Program-made: the position numbers and the translations under genes | Assembly (NCBI GenBank): GCA_046540855.1 | Contig: JBKHEJ010000100.1 | Location: 1-9,730, forward strand | Source of the DNA: T1Sed10-7 sp046540855 | Lineage (GTDB): Bacteria; Actinomycetota; Nitriliruptoria; Nitriliruptorales; Nitriliruptoraceae | Direction of reading: 5' to 3' | DNA: 9,730 nt | Part shown: piece after piece, positions 1 through 6,491 of the stretch | How the letters are laid out: each line of letters opens with the position of its first letter | Position numbering within the stretch: position 1 is the first letter of the stretch | Notes under the pieces: model-generated | The model's input: the letters and a program-made list of their open reading frames with translations, nothing else | What the model was told of the DNA's origin: nothing | Databases searched by the model: none

Positions 1-1
1 G

Positions 2-1363
2 GACCGGGACCGCAACGGTCGCCACGGCGCCAACGGTCGCGACGGCGGCCAGGAGGGCAACGGGACCGCGGACCGAGAGCCCAACGGCGCGCCCGAGCGC
101 GACCGGGAGGCCGTGCGCGATCGCGCCGGTGCCGGCGACAGCGGCCAGGAGCGTGCCGCCGGCCGGTCAGGCGAGGGCTCCCCGGACCGTGGGGGGGAGC
201 GTGAGCGCCACGGCGGGCGGCAGGGCAACGACGACGCCGAGGTGCGCGAGGGGGTCCTCGACCTGCTGCCGGAGGGGTACGGCTTCCTGCGCTGCACCGG
301 CTACCTCGCCGGGCCGCAGGACGTGTACGTGTCGCAGTCCTTCGTGCGGCGCTTCGACCTGCGCCGCGGGGACCTCATCGCCGGCCCGATCCGGCGCAAC
401 CGCAACAGCGACAAGTTCCCGGCGCTGGCCCGGGTCGAGCGCATCGAGGGCGAGGACTTCCACCCCGACCCCACCGCCCCCCGCCGGCCCGTGTTCGACG
501 ACCTCGTACCCGCCTACCCGACCGAGCGCATCCGTCTCGGCGAGACCGCGACCGGTCCGCTACCCCGGCTCGTCGACCTGCTCGCGCCGATCGGGCTGGG
601 CCAGCGCGGGCTGCTCCTCGCCCCGCCCCGGGCGGGCAAGACGACGGCGCTGGTCGAGCTCGCGCGCGCGATCGAAGCGGCCACCGAGCAGGCACGCACC
701 CTGGCCCTGCTCGTCGACGAGCGACCCGAGGAGGTCACCGAACTCGAGCGCAGCATCTCCGGTGAGGTGATCGCCACCACCTTCGACCGCCCCGCGGAGG
801 ACCACACCCAGGTCGCGGAGCTCGTCGTGGAGCGCGCCAAGCGGCTCGTGGAGCGGGGGGAGCACATCGTCATCCTGCTCGACTCGCTCACCCGGCTCGT
901 CCGGGCCTACAACGTGGTGGTGCCCTCCAGCGGGCGGGTGCTGCCGGGTGGCGTCGACCCCGCGGCGCTCACCCCGGCCAAGCGGCTGTTCGCCGCCGCC
1001 CGGTCCATCGAGGGCGGCGGCAGCCTGACGATGCTCGCCACCGTGGTCCGCTCCGACACCTCGCGGATGGACCAGGTCATCGCCGATGGGCTCACCGACA
1101 CCGCGACGATGGAGCTCCACCTCGACATCGGGCTCGCCCAGCAGCGCATCTGGCCGGCGATCGACGTCGCGGCCACGGGCACCCGCCGTGAGGAGCGCCT
1201 GGTCGACGAGGAGCGCCTCGCCGGTAGCGCCGCGCTGCGCCGTGCGCTCGCGACGTTCCCACCTGAGCAGGGGCTTCCCCGCCTGCTGGCGCGGCTGGAG
1301 GCGGTCCCCGACGACGGCGCGCTGCTGGACGAGCTGCAGGAGCGGGGGCTCGGCGACGCCTGA
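2..1363 (+). CDS. rho: Transcription termination factor Rho family protein, 5'-truncated by the window edge
   Basis: Rho is a ring-shaped hexameric RNA-dependent ATPase that pulls on nascent RNA and ends transcription. The frame is open from base 2, so the start lies outside the window; the GTG at 113 is internal. Counting from base 2, about residues 1-78 are low-complexity and rich in Gly, Arg, Asp and Asn, like the N-terminal extension of actinobacterial Rho. A cold-shock-like RNA-binding domain follows (about 80-148, with GYGFLR and DVYVS). The motor domain has Walker A PPRAGKTT near 207-215, DERPEE with the catalytic Glu at about 240, Walker B LLDS with Asp about 294, and Q-loop SGRVLPGGVD. 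The arginine valve (QQRIW) and arginine finger (GTRREE) are present. The usual EEFKGTGN segment after the R-loop is replaced by DGLTDTAT, so this may be a divergent paralogue. Family assignment is secure; the role as main cellular Rho is not. The next gene is convergent. Confidence 0.93.
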   Translation, partial: DRDRNGRHGANGRDGGQEGNGTADREPNGAPERDREAVRDRAGAGDSGQERAAGRSGEGSPDRGGERERHGGRQGNDDAEVREGVLDLLPEGYGFLRCTGYLAGPQDVYVSQSFVRRFDLRRGDLIAGPIRRNRNSDKFPALARVERIEGEDFHPDPTAPRRPVFDDLVPAYPTERIRLGETATGPLPRLVDLLAPIGLGQRGLLLAPPRAGKTTALVELARAIEAATEQARTLALLVDERPEEVTELERSISGEVIATTFDRPAEDHTQVAELVVERAKRLVERGEHIVILLDSLTRLVRAYNVVVPSSGRVLPGGVDPAALTPAKRLFAAARSIEGGGSLTMLATVVRSDTSRMDQVIADGLTDTATMELHLDIGLAQQRIWPAIDVAATGTRREERLVDEERLAGSAALRRALATFPPEQGLPRLLARLEAVPDDGALLDELQERGLGDA

Positions 1364-1396
1364 GGAGGCAGCTGCCGGCCTCAGGCCTCGTGGCGG

Positions 1397-1735
1397 TCAG
1401 AACCAGCGCAGCTCCAGCTCGCTGGACAGCAGCACGAGCACGATCCCGACGACCAGCAGCACCGCGCCGATCCTGAGCCAGGTCCGCCCCGCGCCCTCGG
1501 GGGACTCGTCGGGACCGACCTGGCTGCCACCGAGCGCCGCGTCCAGCAGGGCCGTTGCCTCCGCGAGCTGCTCGTCGGGGACGATGACCTCGCTGGTCCC
1601 GAGCCCGAAGGCGAGGTTGGGGTGCATACCCCCGGTGTCGTCGTTCATGACGCGCGCGTCGATCCCGTTCGCGAGCAGCATCGACGCGGCCATCTCCGCG
1701 TCGACCCGGCTGGAGAAGCGCCGGATACGTGCCAT
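1397..1735 (-). CDS. DUF2007-type small protein with a C-terminal transmembrane anchor
   Basis: The 112-residue product has an N-terminal DUF2007-like domain (about residues 4-68). Visible marks are the SRVDAEMAASMLLANGI start, the DDTGGMHPNLAFG core and the VIVPDEQLAEATALL end, a pattern seen in small proteins labelled putative signal-transducing proteins, whose real function is unknown. A charged or polar linker (about 70-86) leads to one hydrophobic segment (about 88-104, IGAVLLVVGIVLVLL) and a short SSELELRWF tail. I infer a tail-anchored protein with its soluble domain in the cytoplasm. The ATG start is supported by AGGAGG (plus-strand 1741-1746) five bases upstream. It is convergent with rho (33 bases between stops) and lies 81 bases downstream of the membrane-protein gene on the same strand, so the two may share a transcript. 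The function cannot be stated. Confidence 0.85.
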   Translation of the reverse strand: MARIRRFSSRVDAEMAASMLLANGIDARVMNDDTGGMHPNLAFGLGTSEVIVPDEQLAEATALLDAALGGSQVGPDESPEGAGRTWLRIGAVLLVVGIVLVLLSSELELRWF

Positions 1736-1816
1736 GCGGGCCTCCTCGGTCCCGAGCTCAACGAGCGTGACGGTACGGCAGCGCCGCGCTGGCTGGCGTC
1801 GAGGTGGGTCGTCCCC

Positions 1817-2770
1817 TCAGCACAGGCCGCCCGCGCCGGGCAGCGGGGACAGGCAGGTCGGCCACCAGTGCACCGCGATCACCAGGGGGATAGCCGCCAC
1901 CACCCCCCGACGCGTGGCCGCGAGCGAGGTGACCGCGACGACCACCCCGGCCGCCAGCGCCCCGCGGTGCAGCCCGGTCAGCAACCCGCCGCCGAACAGC
2001 CCCCCGGCCGCGAAGGTCTGCATCAGCACGACCACGACGAGCGGAGCGGCGATGCTCGTGCGGGGCACCTCGATGCCGTAGGGCACGTGCCGGTCGGCGA
2101 GCAGCAGCACCGCGACCAGGGCGACGAGGTTCAGCGCCACGATCCGCACGTCGGCGCCGGTCACGACGCGCACCACCCCGGTCAGCAGCGCGACCCCGGT
2201 CGCGCCCAGCCCGAGCGTGCGGACCAGCTCGGTCAGGGACAGCTCGGGGGAGCGGGGGAAGCCCACGCGGCCGCGGACCCCGAGGAAGCCGGTCAGCACG
2301 AGGGTTCCCGCGCTCAGCACGGCCACCTGCGCGAGGGTGACCACCAGGTTGAGCGCCGCATCGCCGGTGCGCAGGGCGAGCCCCGCGCGACCGAGGACGA
2401 GCACGCTCGCCTGCGAGCTGATCAGGGCGGCGAGCAGCACCCCGAGCAGGACCGCCGGCGCCGCGAGCGTCAGCGCGGCCGTGGCGGTCCCGGTGGTGCC
2501 GGCGACCCGCAGGTGGCCACCGCCGGGGGCGAACCCGAAGGCCGCAGCGCGGTCCCCGCGGTACCGGGACGACCACAGCGGGACGAGCAGGGTCACCGCG
2601 GCCAGCGCGAGCAGCTCGACCACGACGGCACCGACCCCCGAGCCTGGCAGCAGCGGGAGCCGGGTGACGAACCCCAGCAGCGTCGGCCCGAGCACCGCCA
2701 GCGCGCCGGCCAGGATCACGTCGGTCTTGGCGTCATCAGCGTCGAGGAACACGGCGCCTGACGCTACCAC
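1817..2770 (-). CDS. Multi-pass integral membrane protein of unknown function
   Basis: I do not recognise this protein. From GTG at 2770 it would have 317 residues. It is dominated by hydrophobic Ala/Val/Leu/Gly stretches consistent with about eight or nine membrane helices (roughly residues 18-36, 46-66, 96-117, 138-161, 183-201, 207-225, 239-262, 270-285 and 287-303). Short polar loops carry RYRGDR near 69-74 and VRGRVGFPRSPE near 165-176. No transporter signature, CPBP EExxxR motif or catalytic motif is visible. The start is uncertain: GTG at 2752 (311 residues) follows a TAGCGT hexamer (2766-2761) by eight bases, a spacing that fits a leaderless actinobacterial message, whereas neither start has a good Shine-Dalgarno. 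The C-terminus ends HWWPTCLSPLPGAGGLC. It is divergent from the CinA-like gene and upstream of the DUF2007 gene. The hydrophobic periodicity makes it more credible as coding than the overlapping frames. Confidence 0.75.
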   Translation of the reverse strand: MVASGAVFLDADDAKTDVILAGALAVLGPTLLGFVTRLPLLPGSGVGAVVVELLALAAVTLLVPLWSSRYRGDRAAAFGFAPGGGHLRVAGTTGTATAALTLAAPAVLLGVLLAALISSQASVLVLGRAGLALRTGDAALNLVVTLAQVAVLSAGTLVLTGFLGVRGRVGFPRSPELSLTELVRTLGLGATGVALLTGVVRVVTGADVRIVALNLVALVAVLLLADRHVPYGIEVPRTSIAAPLVVVVLMQTFAAGGLFGGGLLTGLHRGALAAGVVVAVTSLAATRRGVVAAIPLVIAVHWWPTCLSPLPGAGGLC

Positions 2771-2788
2771 CCGCCCGGTGGCTACCCT
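2758..2788 (+). promoter_or_regulatory. Candidate promoter for the cinA-like/mca operon
   Basis: TACCCT at 2783-2788 fits the TAnnnT -10 pattern common in actinomycetes. A weak -35 (CTGACG, 2758-2763) lies 19 bases upstream. Transcription would start near 2795 and give a leader of about 70 bases before the GTG at 2866. The -35 overlaps the start of the divergent membrane-protein gene, whose own -10-like TAGCGT lies at 2766-2761 on the minus strand. Read by eye only. Confidence 0.35.
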
Positions 2789-2850
2789 GCCGGCGTGCCG
2801 GTTGGGTCCTGGTGGCCACCGGGCCGCGTCCCGGCCGGCACCACCCCCCC

Positions 2851-2858
2851 GAGGAGGG
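2851..2858 (+). promoter_or_regulatory. Ribosome binding site that fixes the cinA-like start
   Basis: GAGGAGGG ends seven bases before the GTG at 2866. It is the strongest Shine-Dalgarno in the region and favours 2866 over the upstream in-frame GTG at 2812 and the ATG at 2881. Confidence 0.75.
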
Positions 2859-2865
2859 AGCGTCC

Positions 2866-3702
2866 GTGCTCGAGGCGTCGATGGTCGTCGTCGGCGATGA
2901 GCTGCTGGCCGGGTACGTGACCGACGCGAACTCGCCGCTGCTCGCCCAGCGGCTGCGTGAACACGGTGTGCCGCTGACCGGCGTGCACACCGTCGCCGAC
3001 GACCTCGCCGCGATCGACGAGGCGCTCACGCTGGAGCTGCAGCACCCCCGACCGCGCCTGATCATCACCTCCGGCGGCATCGGCTCGACCCCCGACGACC
3101 TCACCTACGAGGCGGTCGCGGCCAGCCTCGGCCTCCCGCTCGTCGAGGACCCGACCATGGCGGAGCGCATCGCGGAGGTGCTGGCCTGGTCGGCGGAGGC
3201 CGGGGTGGAGGTCACCGACGAGTTCGCCTGGCACGTCGGCCGCATGGCCCGCGTCCCTGCCGGCAGCCGGCTGCTGCACCGGCCTGAGGGCTGGGCGCCC
3301 GGTGTCCTGGTCGAGGTGGACGGTGGCCTGGACGCCGGCGGCGCGGCGATCGTGATCCTGCCGGGCATCCCGAGCGAGTTCTCGGCGCTGCTGGACGCCG
3401 CGGTGCTGCCGGCGCTGGTGGCGGGGCGGGGGGAGCGGCCGCACGTGCGCGAGCTCACCCACCACTACCCGGAGAGCCTGCTCAACCTCGGCTTCGTCGA
3501 GGTCATGACCCGCTTCCCCGAGGTGAAGCTCGGCAGCTACCCGGGGCGCCCGATGATCGTCCGCCTGAGCGGGCCGACCGAGCCGGTCGAGCAGGCCGCC
3601 GCGCTGCTCGCCGGCTACCTCGCCGACCTGGACGCCTCCGAGGTCGGGGAGCGCCTGGCCGCCCGCCGGGCGCAGCGCGCCGCAGACGAGGAGGACCGAT
3701 GA
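2866..3702 (+). CDS. CinA N-terminal (MoCF/MoaB-fold) family protein without the C-terminal deamidase domain
   Basis: The 278-residue product matches the N-terminal half of CinA (COG1058, molybdopterin-binding or nucleotide-processing fold). The first strand and loop VVVGDELLAGYVTDANS lie at about residues 7-23, and the hallmark TSGGIGSTPDD at 68-78 carries the paired Asp of the family. The stretch after about residue 195 (HYPESLLNLGFVEVMTRFPEVKLGSYPGRPMIVRL) resembles the KH-like domain of CinA. The C-terminal NMN deamidase (CinA_C) domain of the roughly 400-residue bacterial CinA is absent. In CinA this half is linked to ADP-ribose or nicotinamide-nucleotide turnover, but stand-alone versions are poorly characterised, so I give no symbol. 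The GTG at 2866 is chosen from its Shine-Dalgarno. The stop overlaps the mca start (ATGA at 3699-3702), so the two genes are coupled and share an operon. Confidence 0.87.
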   Translation: MLEASMVVVGDELLAGYVTDANSPLLAQRLREHGVPLTGVHTVADDLAAIDEALTLELQHPRPRLIITSGGIGSTPDDLTYEAVAASLGLPLVEDPTMAERIAEVLAWSAEAGVEVTDEFAWHVGRMARVPAGSRLLHRPEGWAPGVLVEVDGGLDAGGAAIVILPGIPSEFSALLDAAVLPALVAGRGERPHVRELTHHYPESLLNLGFVEVMTRFPEVKLGSYPGRPMIVRLSGPTEPVEQAAALLAGYLADLDASEVGERLAARRAQRAADEEDR

Positions 3703-4616
3703 CCCGCCGGCTGCTGTTCGTCCACGCCCACCCCGACGACGAGTCCTCCAAGGGGGCTGCGACCGCGGCCCGCTACGTCGACGAGGGCGCCGAGGTGGTG
3801 CTCGTGACCTGTACGGGCGGGGACGCCGGCGACGTCCTGAACCCGGGTGCTGGGCAGATCCCGACCGAGCGGATGCGTGAGACCCGCGCCGGCGAGCTCG
3901 CGGCTGCGGTGGCCGCGATCGGCTTCACCCGGACCCACGAGCTGGGGTACGTGGACTCGGGCTACCACGAGGATCCCGCCGAGGTGCCGGAGGGGACGTT
4001 CTCGCGCGTGCCGCTGGACGAGCCGTCCGCGGCGCTGGCCGCGATCGTCCGCCGCGAGCGGCCCCACGTCGTGGTGACCTACCCCGAGGACGGTGGCTAC
4101 CCGCACCCCGACCACATCATGAACCACCTCGTCACGATGCGCGCGCTCGAGCTCGCCGAGGATCCGGACGCGGACCTCGACGGTCACCTCGGAGCCGACC
4201 TCGCCCCCTGGCGGGTGCGCAAGGTCTACGCCGCCTCGACCTTCCCCGCCGAGCGGTTGCGAGCGCTGCACGCGGCGATGCTCGAGGCTCACGGATCCTC
4301 GCCCTACACCGAGTGGCTCACCGACCGACCCGAGCGGTTCCGGGACGAGCAGCCGCCGGACGCGCGCGTGTGGTGCGGGGACCACTTCGCCCGTCGGGAT
4401 GCCGCGCTGCTCGCCCACGTCAGCCAGATCGACCCGGAGGGGTTCTGGTTCGCCGTCCCGCGCGAGCTCGAGCGCGCCCACTACCCCTACGAGGCGTACA
4501 CGGTGCTGCGCAGCGACGTCCTCGTCCAGCCGGTCGAGGAGGACCTGTTCGCCGGCCTCGACGTCGCGGCGGTCGATGCGGCTGACGCGTCGGGGCGGGA
4601 CGCGGTCGCGAGCTGA
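3699..4616 (+). CDS. mca: Mycothiol S-conjugate amidase
   Basis: Mca hydrolyses mycothiol S-conjugates to a mercapturic acid (exported) and GlcN-inositol (recycled), a detoxification step of actinomycetes. The 305-residue length fits the family (about 290-300). The LmbE/PIG-L zinc-hydrolase motifs are intact: HAHPDDESSKGAAT from residue 9 (zinc ligands probably His11 and Asp14, catalytic base Asp13) and GGYPHPDHIMNH with the third ligand probably His139. TCTGGDAGDVLNPG, LGYVDSG, SPYTEWL, HVSQIDPEGFWFAVP and EEDLFAG match Mca rather than the deacetylase MshB or generic LmbE proteins. The ATG overlaps the TGA of the CinA-like gene by four bases, so translation is probably coupled, and there is no separate promoter space. 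It implies that the host makes mycothiol. The enzyme is expected to be cytoplasmic; no signal peptide is visible. MshB or a related amidase is the main alternative. Confidence 0.93.
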   Translation: MTRRLLFVHAHPDDESSKGAATAARYVDEGAEVVLVTCTGGDAGDVLNPGAGQIPTERMRETRAGELAAAVAAIGFTRTHELGYVDSGYHEDPAEVPEGTFSRVPLDEPSAALAAIVRRERPHVVVTYPEDGGYPHPDHIMNHLVTMRALELAEDPDADLDGHLGADLAPWRVRKVYAASTFPAERLRALHAAMLEAHGSSPYTEWLTDRPERFRDEQPPDARVWCGDHFARRDAALLAHVSQIDPEGFWFAVPRELERAHYPYEAYTVLRSDVLVQPVEEDLFAGLDVAAVDAADASGRDAVAS

Positions 4617-4680
4617 GCGGGCCTGGGCCGCGCGGCACGCGCCGTGGCCGGTCCGCTCAGGCGGGCGGTGACCCGTCCGC
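4614..4680. terminator. Two tandem stem-loops between convergent mca and the GCS2 gene
   Basis: Stem-loop 1: TGAGCGGGCC (4614-4623, beginning with the mca stop codon) pairs with GGTCCGCTCA (4650-4659), ten pairs with one G-T. The stem continues through GGCC/GGCC (4626-4629 with 4646-4649) after a two-base bulge. Stem-loop 2: GCGGGCGG (4661-4668), loop TGAC, CCGTCCGC (4673-4680), eight pairs with one G-T. No T-run follows on either strand, so these are not classical intrinsic terminators. Position between convergent stops and near-symmetry suggest a shared two-way 3'-end structure. Confidence 0.5.
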
Positions 4681-4701
4681 ACCGGCGGCAGGCACCGGCT
4701 G

Positions 4702-6180
4702 TCACGCCAGGGGCCAGGTGTGCACCGGCTCGTTGGCGCGCATGTGCTCGAGGTACCGGCGGGTCATCTCGATCAGCGCGGCGTCGCGCTCCAGGTCCCG
4801 CTCGTCGACCAGGTGGTGGAAGGTCCCGACCTGCCAGCTCGCACCGGTCCGGCGCTTGAGCGCCCGCTGCTCGATGATGCCGAGGTAGCGGTCACGGTCA
4901 CGCGGATCGACCAACCAGGCGTCCAGCCCCTGATGGGCGAGGGGGAGCAGCACGCGCAGCACGAGCTCGCTCGCGGGCACCTCGCCCACCCCGGGCCAGT
5001 ACAGCTGCGACTCGATGCCCAGCCGCGAGGCCGCCCGGAAGTTCTCCGTCGCTGCGCTGAAGGACAGCTGTCGGGTGATCGGCTCGTCGAGGTCCGCCAC
5101 GGCCCTGACGAGCCCGTAGTAGAAGGCGGCGTTCGCGACGGTGTCCACCATGGTCGGACCGGCCGGGAGGACCCGGTTCTCGACCCTGAGGTGCGGCTTG
5201 CCGCGCGCGATGGCGTAGATCGGCCGGTTCCACCGGTAGATCGTGCCGTTGTGCAGCACGAGCTCCGGCAGGTGCGGCACGTCGCCGCGGGCGAGTACGT
5301 CCTCGGGCTCCTCCCCGTCCATCTCGGGCAGCAACGCGGGGAAGTAGCGCACGTTCTCGTCGAACAGGTCCAGCACCGAGTCGATCCACCGCTCGCCGAA
5401 CCACACCCGTGGCCGCACGCCCTGGGCGGTCAGCTCCTCGGAGCGCGTGTCGATGGTCTGCTCGAACAGCGCGATGCGGGTCTCGCGCAGGAGCTCCTTG
5501 CCGAGCAGGAACGGCGAGTTGGCGCCGACGGCGACCTGGGCGGCTGCGACCGCCTGGGCGGCGTTCCAGGCCCCCGCGAAGCCGGCCGGGCTGACCTGCA
5601 GGTGGAGCTGGACCGAGGTCGCGGCAGCCTCCATGGCGATCGAGGAGGCGACGAGGCTGAGCCGCTCCACGCCCTCGATCTCCACCTGGAGATCCTCCCC
5701 GCGGGCCTCGAGGATCTGCTCGTTGAGGAGGTGGTAGCGGGGGTTGGCGGAGAGGTTCTGGATCGTGACGTGCAGGTCCTTGAGCGTCGGGATGATCCCG
5801 ACCATCGCCACGTGCGCCTCGAGCTCCTCGGCGCGGCGGTCGGCGAAGGCGAAGGAGGTGTGCAGCTCCTCCTCGATCTCGCGGAACACCGTGCCGACCA
5901 GCTTGTGCGGGGCGAGGTTGAACTCGATGTTGAACTGCGCCAGCTCGGTCTGGAAGTCCTCCGACTCGATGCGCGAGAGCAGCTCCGCGTTCAGCATCGT
6001 GGGCTCGCCGCGCCCGTCGACGACGTAGAACTCGACCTCGACGCCGATGAGCTTGCGGTGCGTCTCGAAGGCGTCCGCGGCGACGAGCTCACGCAGCACC
6101 TTCAGGTCACGCTTGACCTTCTCCCGGTACCGCTGGCGGTCCTCGCGGCTGAACCGGGTCTCGTCGATATCGCGGCCCAC
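4702..6180 (-). CDS. Glutamate-cysteine ligase family (GCS2) protein
   Basis: The 492-residue product belongs to the carboxylate-amine ligase/GCS2 group, which joins the gamma-carboxyl of glutamate to an amine such as that of cysteine, using ATP. Visible marks are GVEVEF at residues 46-51 (metal-binding Glu48 and Glu50), QFNIEFNLAP at about 82-91, NPRYHLLN at 146-153, QLHLQV at 191-196, and farther on GVRPRVWFGERW, HNGTIYRWNRP and HLRVENRVLPAGPT. It resembles the roughly 500-residue actinobacterial proteins routinely named glutamate-cysteine ligase, whose N-terminus begins MGRD and then an FTREDRRRYR-like stretch; MGRDIDETRFSREDRQRYR here matches and supports GTG at 6180, with GGGGG seven bases upstream. 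The frame stays open to 6888, but that extension is low-complexity Arg/Pro/Ala and crosses the repeat, so I reject it. EgtA (ergothioneine) is a related alternative; the substrate is unproven. Confidence 0.85.
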   Translation of the reverse strand: MGRDIDETRFSREDRQRYREKVKRDLKVLRELVAADAFETHRKLIGVEVEFYVVDGRGEPTMLNAELLSRIESEDFQTELAQFNIEFNLAPHKLVGTVFREIEEELHTSFAFADRRAEELEAHVAMVGIIPTLKDLHVTIQNLSANPRYHLLNEQILEARGEDLQVEIEGVERLSLVASSIAMEAAATSVQLHLQVSPAGFAGAWNAAQAVAAAQVAVGANSPFLLGKELLRETRIALFEQTIDTRSEELTAQGVRPRVWFGERWIDSVLDLFDENVRYFPALLPEMDGEEPEDVLARGDVPHLPELVLHNGTIYRWNRPIYAIARGKPHLRVENRVLPAGPTMVDTVANAAFYYGLVRAVADLDEPITRQLSFSAATENFRAASRLGIESQLYWPGVGEVPASELVLRVLLPLAHQGLDAWLVDPRDRDRYLGIIEQRALKRRTGASWQVGTFHHLVDERDLERDAALIEMTRRYLEHMRANEPVHTWPLA

Positions 6181-6270
6181 ATGGTGCCCCCAGTGCGATG
6201 GGCGGGATGCTAGGCGCACGGCGGCTACCGTGCGACCAGGCGCACCCCGCTCGGGTCGTGGACCACGCGC

Positions 6271-6372
6271 CGGTCCGCGTGCCGCGACGGTCGGCGTGCG
6301 GCGACGGTCCGCGTGCCGTGACGGTCGGCGTGCCGTGACGGTCCGCGTGCCGTGACGGTCGGCGTGCGGCGT
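6271..6372. repeat. Six 17-bp tandem units in ABABAB order (three 34-bp units)
   Basis: Units start at 6271, 6288, 6305, 6322, 6339 and 6356. Type A is CGGTCCGCGTGCCGTGA (units 3 and 5; unit 1 ends CGCGA). Type B begins CGGTCGGCGTGC (units 2, 4 and 6). The sixth base alternates strictly C, G, C, G, C, G. The GTGA/GCGA ending is shared between neighbours. The unit length is not a multiple of three and the array is intergenic, so it is not a protein repeat. There are no spacers, so it is not CRISPR. Confidence 0.9.
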
Positions 6373-6443
6373 CCAGCCCCGCGCGCCAGCCCCCGGTCCG
6401 TCACCTGTGCCGACCCACGTGTGCTGGAGTGCCCACCCCAGCC

Positions 6444-6461
6444 GCCGGTCTCCGGACCGGC
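6444..6461 (+). other. Perfect 7-bp stem-loop upstream of the EamA gene
   Basis: GCCGGTC (6444-6450), loop TCCG, GACCGGC (6455-6461), ending 30 bases before the ATG at 6492. It could be an operator half-pair or a leader hairpin. In DNA this rich in GC, chance is a fair explanation. Confidence 0.35.
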
Positions 6462-6491
6462 CGTCCCACACCGCTCGCGCTCGAGGTCTCG

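Larger units (their letters stand above)
6181..6491. other. 311-base divergent intergenic region between the GCS2 gene and the EamA gene
   Basis: It holds two weak -10-like hexamers near the GCS2 side: TAGCAT on the minus strand (6212-6207), properly placed for the GTG at 6180, and TACCGT on the plus strand (6226-6231). It also holds the six-unit tandem repeat (6271-6372) and a stem-loop (6444-6461). From about 6228 to the EamA start there is no TA dinucleotide, so no TAnnnT -10 can be proposed close to that gene. If TACCGT is its -10, the repeat would lie in a leader of more than 250 bases. I see no gene here. Confidence 0.6.

Noticed and set aside
1365..1382. Small stem GAGGC/GCCTC and palindrome GGCAGCTGCC between rho and the DUF2007 gene as a terminator
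   Set aside because: The stem has only five pairs, there is no T-run, and alternative pairings compete. Too weak to list as a terminator.
1622..2761. Long plus-strand open frame over the DUF2007 and membrane-protein genes
   Set aside because: The product is rich in Gln, Arg, Gly, His and Asp with no fold signature. The minus strand gives regular hydrophobic helices and a DUF2007 domain.
6271..6372. Repeat array as a CRISPR
   Set aside because: The units are contiguous 17-mers with no spacers, and no cas genes are nearby.
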